Made by a program: the position numbers and the translations under genes
Part shown: positions 6,800-10,000 of the stretch, in pieces
Numbering within the stretch: position 1 is the first letter of the stretch
How the letters are laid out: every line of letters begins with the position of its first letter
The notes under the pieces: model-generated
Databases searched by the model: none
Told to the model about the DNA's origin: nothing
What the model saw: the letters and a program-made list of their open reading frames with translations, nothing else
DNA from: Desulfovibrio sp.
GTDB lineage: Bacteria; Desulfobacterota; Desulfovibrionia; Desulfovibrionales; Desulfovibrionaceae
NCBI GenBank assembly: GCA_020217165.1
Contig: JAIWOE010000016.1
Location: 1 to 10,000, forward strand
Length of the DNA stretch: 10,000 nucleotides
Direction: 5' to 3'

Positions 6800-8368
6800 C
6801 TAGCTCCACTGATCCGCGCCGCTGGCCTTGCGGATGGGTTCGGCCAGGTTCTTGGCCAGGGCCAGCCAGGACTTCTTGACCTTGTCCTTGCCAATGCGGC
6901 GGGTGATGCGGTCGAAGGCCTTGGCCGCCTCGTCCAGGGCGTCCTTGGGCTTCTTGTCGCCGGTCATGCAGGCGTGCACCTGCTTGTCCAAGGCGTCCTG
7001 ATATTCAAACCCGCCAGGGATGCAGAAGTCCGGCACGGTGTTGACCATGTTGTCGTAGAGGGTCTGCAGGTATTCGGGGGAATACGTGTCGATGAGGCGC
7101 TGGGTGGGCTTGAGCATGTGGTTGATGCGGTAGGGGTCGGAGTAGCCACCCAGGTAGGGGATGGCGTCTGCGCTGATGGTGGGGGAGGTCATCCACTGGG
7201 CATAGGCGTAGGCCAGTTCTGGGTTGGCCGAGTACCTGGACACGGCGTAGCCGTAGCCCCAGCAGAACAGCCCGGCATAGAGCTTGGTGCCGTCCTTGAG
7301 GATATCCGCCGGCATGACCGTGGCCGCAATCTTGCCCGTGGTGGCCGGCCCCGTGGAGGGAGCCTTGGAATACTTAAAGCCCGAGGGCCAGACGATGTTC
7401 ATGAAGCCTTCGCCGCGGCCAAAGGCGTTGTAGTTGGAGGACCAGGTGAAGCTGAAGGCATCCGGATGCAGGAACTGGTTCATCTTGAGCATGTCTTCCA
7501 GGGCCGCCACACCTTCTTCGGAATTGAAGGTGGGATTCATGTCCCCGTCAAAGTACAGCCGGCCCTTGGAAACGAGGCGCTGCATGAACATCCACTTGAC
7601 GTAATACGGCGAGCGGTACTCCAGGCTGCCGTAGAACTTGTTGGCCGGATCATGCATGAATTCTGCCAGGTTGTAGTATTCGCCCCAGGTGGAGGGCACG
7701 GCCAGGGGGTAGCCGTACTTGTCGGCAAAGGCCTTCTGCTTGTCGGGATGCTGCAGGTAGTCGTCCCGGCACAGGAGGGTGATCTGGTCGCCGTCGTTGA
7801 GCAGGCCAGCCACGCGGCCGTTGTACAACTGGGCATGGTGGCTGGCGGGGAACACCACGCCCCATTCCTTGTGGAACAGGTCGGGTTGGTGCTGCTCCGT
7901 CCATTCCGTGAGGTCGTAGATGACGCCGGAGTCGATCCAGTCCGGATAACTCATGGCCGTGGGCATCATCACGTCGTAGCGGCCGGTCTTGGCCACGGCT
8001 TCCTGCATGCCTTTGGTGTGCACCACCTCATCGGGTTCTTCGATGAATTCCAGGGTAATGCCCAGCTCGTTCTTCCATTTGTCCACATAGGGCGTCATGT
8101 TGCCGATGGACCCCGTGGGAATGAGCAGGGTCAGGGTCTTCTTGCTGGCCTTGGCCGCGGCCACCTTGGCCAGCTCCCAGGCCCGCTCCTCGGCCCCGCT
8201 GATTTGGGCAAAGGCAGCCTTTGCCCCCAGGCTGGACAGGCTCACGGCGTTGGCCACCACGGCGGCGACCCCCAGCAGGCCCATCTTTTTCAGAAAACTG
8301 CGGCGGTCCATGCCGCCGGCATCATACTCGGCACACAGGGAATCAATCTTGACACGGTTGGACTGCAT
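6800..8368 (-). CDS. ABC importer solute-binding protein (family 1), Tat-exported
   Basis: A 522-residue periplasmic binding protein. Seen: a twin-arginine signal DRRSFLKK with Arg22-Arg23, a hydrophobic stretch about 30-46, and a likely cleavage after AFA at residue 54 (KAAFA|QISG). The mature part starts with a beta strand TLTLLIPTG and continues in family 1 (MalE/UgpB-like) style: YDVMMPTAMSYPDW, YGYPLAVPSTWGEYYNLAEFM, GEGFMNIVWPSG and an FCWGYGYAVSR segment followed by an AYAYAQWMTSP helix. It is longer than a typical sugar-binding protein (about 400-450 residues). The start at 8368 is backed by AAGAGGTG 6 nt upstream; Met20 (8311) would leave a shorter signal but has no ribosome site. 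It lies 10 nt after the C45 hydrolase stop and upstream of the two permeases it serves. Ligand unknown; aromatic-rich segments would suit a sugar-like or ring-containing ligand, which is inference only. Confidence 0.94.
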   Translation of the reverse strand: MQSNRVKIDSLCAEYDAGGMDRRSFLKKMGLLGVAAVVANAVSLSSLGAKAAFAQISGAEERAWELAKVAAAKASKKTLTLLIPTGSIGNMTPYVDKWKNELGITLEFIEEPDEVVHTKGMQEAVAKTGRYDVMMPTAMSYPDWIDSGVIYDLTEWTEQHQPDLFHKEWGVVFPASHHAQLYNGRVAGLLNDGDQITLLCRDDYLQHPDKQKAFADKYGYPLAVPSTWGEYYNLAEFMHDPANKFYGSLEYRSPYYVKWMFMQRLVSKGRLYFDGDMNPTFNSEEGVAALEDMLKMNQFLHPDAFSFTWSSNYNAFGRGEGFMNIVWPSGFKYSKAPSTGPATTGKIAATVMPADILKDGTKLYAGLFCWGYGYAVSRYSANPELAYAYAQWMTSPTISADAIPYLGGYSDPYRINHMLKPTQRLIDTYSPEYLQTLYDNMVNTVPDFCIPGGFEYQDALDKQVHACMTGDKKPKDALDEAAKAFDRITRRIGKDKVKKSWLALAKNLAEPIRKASGADQWS

Positions 8369-8372
8369 GCTG

Positions 8373-8380
8373 CACCTCTT
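8373..8380 (-). promoter_or_regulatory. Ribosome binding site for the solute-binding protein
   Basis: AAGAGGTG on the minus strand overlaps the TAA stop of the C45 hydrolase and lies about 6 nt before the ATG at 8368. It supports this start over the internal Met20 at 8311 and implies translational coupling of the two genes. Confidence 0.7.
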
Positions 8381-9542
8381 ACAAGATAACACGTTGATGC
8401 GATTGCGGATCGGATGACGAGGGAACTTGCTGAAGTTGATGCCGCTGGTAGGCCTGCTGGCAGGGGTTGCCCACGCACAGGTCCATCCAGCCGGCGGCCG
8501 GGTCCATGATGACGGCAAAGACGGTGTGAAAGGCCGTGGTCTCCGCTTCCCCGTCAAACCCATGGGCGCAGATGCAGCGCGGGTGGTTCACGTGGTTGCG
8601 GCTCAGTTCCGCCAGCAGGGCCGGTGTCAGGGCCCCGCGGTGGCGGTCCAGGAATGCCTGGGCCACCTGCCGTCGGACCATGGATCCGCCGTGGCTCAGC
8701 CAGTTGGGGGTTTCGAACCGGCGCATGGCCTGGCTCAGATAATGGTTGGTGTGGGCGATGGCGCCCTCGAACTCCAGCAACTCGTAGGCGGTGGCCGAGA
8801 CCTCGGCGCAAAAGGCCACGCCCATGCCGGCCAGCTGGTAGTTCATGCCCGTAGCCCGGGGGGAGAAGATCACCGCGCCCAGGGCGTCGCCAATGCGCCC
8901 AGAGGCCAGGGCCCGGCGCATGATGCAGGGGTAGATCACCCCGGGCCGGGCGTCCGTGGCCACCACTTTATTGATGACGGCAGCCACCCCGGCGGCGTTC
9001 ATGCCGTTGACCCCAAGCACCCCGGCAAAGGTGACCACCAGCTGCGCCGGGCCTGTCTCGGGGGTGATGCGCAGGAGCACCACGAATTTCTCGTAGTAGC
9101 GCTCCATGTCGTAGGTCTGGCCGAGCAACGCCTGCCCCCCGGCGGCGGCGGCTGGGGGCACGTTATAGGTGGTGCAGCCCCACAGGGCGTCGGGCAGGGC
9201 CCGGCCGCCCAGGCCCGGGGCGCGCAGATCCTCAAGCTCCAGAAAGGAGTTCAGGTACAGAATGTCTTCAAAGGGCAGGCCTGCGCCGTCGGCAATGCCC
9301 CGCATCTCTTCCACCAGCTCCGGGCACCACTGCTGCAAGAATCCCAGATTGCGCAGGCAGTAGCCCGTCAGCTGGCTGCGCTCCGCCTTGAGCAGACTGT
9401 TGTTGGCCTGGTGCACCTTGATGACCGAGGCCGCGAATTCGTGAATCAGCTCCCGGCAGGCCCGGCCGTGGGCCAGGCCCATCTCGTAGGGCGTGCCCGA
9501 GAGGGAGACAACCAATGGTTCCATGGGGATGCCTTTTCGCAT
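8379..9542 (-). CDS. C45-family autoproteolytic Ntn hydrolase (isopenicillin N acyltransferase-like)
   Basis: A 387-residue protein of peptidase family C45 (acyl-CoA:6-aminopenicillanic acid acyltransferase fold). Seen: the self-cleavage/nucleophile site Gly122-Cys123 in ALWGCTTYNV, matching the Gly-Cys-Thr-Thr of the fungal enzyme; GQTYDM at 141-146 (family GQN-W/Y-D); GVNGMNAAGVAAVINK at 177-192; and the conserved HTNHYL at 264-269. After cleavage Cys123 would become the N-terminal nucleophile of the large chain. There is no signal peptide, so it should act in the cytoplasm. Such enzymes hydrolyse or exchange amide-linked acyl groups; the fungal relative removes an alpha-aminoadipyl side chain. 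The ATG at 9542 follows the ligase stop by 9 nt, with a G-run (TAGGGGGG) as ribosome site; Met7 (9524) is an alternative start. The tail beyond about 365 is Gln/Ser-rich and probably disordered. Its place directly after a glutamine-synthetase-like ligase suggests cleavage of a gamma-glutamyl amide. Confidence 0.92.
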   Translation of the reverse strand: MRKGIPMEPLVVSLSGTPYEMGLAHGRACRELIHEFAASVIKVHQANNSLLKAERSQLTGYCLRNLGFLQQWCPELVEEMRGIADGAGLPFEDILYLNSFLELEDLRAPGLGGRALPDALWGCTTYNVPPAAAAGGQALLGQTYDMERYYEKFVVLLRITPETGPAQLVVTFAGVLGVNGMNAAGVAAVINKVVATDARPGVIYPCIMRRALASGRIGDALGAVIFSPRATGMNYQLAGMGVAFCAEVSATAYELLEFEGAIAHTNHYLSQAMRRFETPNWLSHGGSMVRRQVAQAFLDRHRGALTPALLAELSRNHVNHPRCICAHGFDGEAETTAFHTVFAVIMDPAAGWMDLCVGNPCQQAYQRHQLQQVPSSSDPQSHQRVIL

Positions 9543-9551
9543 GACGCCCCC

Positions 9552-10000
9552 CTACAAGAGTTCCATGTAGTAATCCCATTCCCAGGGATCCACGCGGTTG
9601 TTGAAGGCCGGGGTGCCGTAATCCGCAAACTGGGCCTTGGCCGTCTCCACCTCGTGCTTCTTCACCGCCAGCACCAGCTTGACGAATTCCGGATCCAGCA
9701 CCTCGTGCAGGGCTGTATCCCGCTCGAATTCTTGGATGGCTTCCTCCAGGCTGTGGGGCAGTACGGGCACGTCGTCCCGGGTGTAGGCGATGTCCAGGAT
9801 GGGGTCCGGCAGGGGCGGGTCGGAGCGCAGGCCCTCCAGCCCGGCGGCCAGGGTGCTCACGGCCATGAGGTACGGGTTGGACCCGCCGCAGGCCAGGCGG
9901 TTCTCAAAGTGGGTGCTCTGGCCCCGGCAGCCCTTGAGGCGGATGCCCACGGTGCGGTTTTCCATGCCCCAGGTGGCGCTGTGGGGGGCAAAGGAGTTCA
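9552..10000 (-). CDS. Glutamine synthetase-family ligase, C-terminal 148 residues (cut by window edge)
   Basis: Only the C-terminal third is in the window; the start lies beyond position 10000. Seen in order: NSFAPHSATWGMENRTVGIR, the conserved substrate/ATP-binding region with the NRT-x-x-IR arginines; FENRLACGGSNPYL, equivalent to the E-x-R...ANPYL metal and substrate segment; then the usual helical tail ending in WEWDYYMELL. The N-S-F-A-P...WG-x-(D/E)NRT pattern looks closer to gamma-glutamyl-amine ligases such as PuuA than to housekeeping GlnA (NSYKRLVPG...), although this is a visual judgement. GS-family enzymes activate the gamma-carboxyl of glutamate with ATP and join it to ammonia or an amine, in the cytoplasm. 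Being first of the visible operon, 9 nt upstream of a C45 amidohydrolase and ahead of an importer, it fits amine catabolism better than nitrogen assimilation. Family sure, amine partner unknown. Confidence 0.92.
   Translation of the reverse strand, partial: NSFAPHSATWGMENRTVGIRLKGCRGQSTHFENRLACGGSNPYLMAVSTLAAGLEGLRSDPPLPDPILDIAYTRDDVPVLPHSLEEAIQEFERDTALHEVLDPEFVKLVLAVKKHEVETAKAQFADYGTPAFNNRVDPWEWDYYMELL

Noticed and set aside
6648..6809. Extended N-terminus for the first permease starting at 6809, 6764 or 6719
   Set aside because: The extra residues are hydrophilic and unlike the family, and none has as good a ribosome site as the GTG at 6647. Kept only as a remote option in the hairpin finding.
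6974..8389. 471-codon open frame on the plus strand
   Set aside because: Antisense to the solute-binding protein gene and without domain similarity; a composition artefact.
6717..8399. 12-bp inverted match: CATCAACGTGTT at 6717-6728 and AACACGTTGATG at 8388-8399, flanking the binding-protein gene
   Set aside because: A few such 12-mer matches are expected by chance in 10 kb; the second copy lies in the coding end of the C45 gene and there is no supporting symmetry or mobile-element gene.
1..10000. RiPP precursor gene, CRISPR array, transposase, tRNA or rRNA
   Set aside because: None seen on either strand; intergenic space is too small apart from the 152-nt gap, whose short frames look random.

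Overview
The window is a GC-rich (roughly two-thirds G+C), densely coding piece of bacterial chromosome in which every supported gene lies on the minus strand. Eight genes run from right to left with 1-4 nt overlaps or gaps of 10 nt or less; the one larger gap is 152 nt. This looks like one polycistronic unit whose promoter lies beyond position 10000 and whose end lies before position 1. A Tat-type signal on the binding protein, a cytoplasmic bis-MGD/[4Fe-4S] oxidoreductase and a radical SAM enzyme point to a Gram-negative, probably anaerobic bacterium. A Desulfovibrio-like sulfate reducer is a plausible guess from composition and gene style, but nothing in the window proves it.

Layout in transcription order: (1) the C-terminal 148 residues of a glutamine-synthetase-family ligase (9552-10000, cut by the window); (2) a C45-family (isopenicillin N acyltransferase-like) autoproteolytic Ntn hydrolase (8379-9542); (3) a Tat-exported family 1 solute-binding protein (6800-8368); (4) a 152-nt gap with a strong GC-rich hairpin; (5) two MalF/MalG-type permeases (5709-6647, 4849-5709); (6) two different MalK-like ATPases with C-terminal TOBE domains (3758-4852, 2602-3756); (7) a radical SAM protein with a SPASM-like Cys-rich C-terminus (1637-2593); (8) the first 546 residues of a molybdopterin oxidoreductase (1-1640, cut by the window).

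The genes read as an import-and-processing pathway. A binding protein and a heteromeric importer bring in an unknown small solute. A ligase of the family that makes gamma-glutamyl amides sits directly upstream of a hydrolase related to the enzyme that cleaves the delta-(alpha-aminoadipyl) amide of isopenicillin N, which suggests attach-then-release chemistry on an amine. The radical SAM enzyme and the Mo/W oxidoreductase, joined by an ATGA overlap, would carry out the redox or maturation step. The substrate cannot be read from the sequence.

The strongest unusual signal is in the ATPase pair. One subunit keeps normal Walker A, Walker B, Q-loop and H-switch residues but has a broken signature (LGGSE) and an altered D-loop (SNLE). 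The other has an intact signature (MSGGE) but lacks the Q-loop Gln (Asp) and the H-switch His (Pro). Paired head to tail they would form one fully canonical and one fully degenerate ATP site, an arrangement known from asymmetric exporters and unusual for a MalK-type importer.
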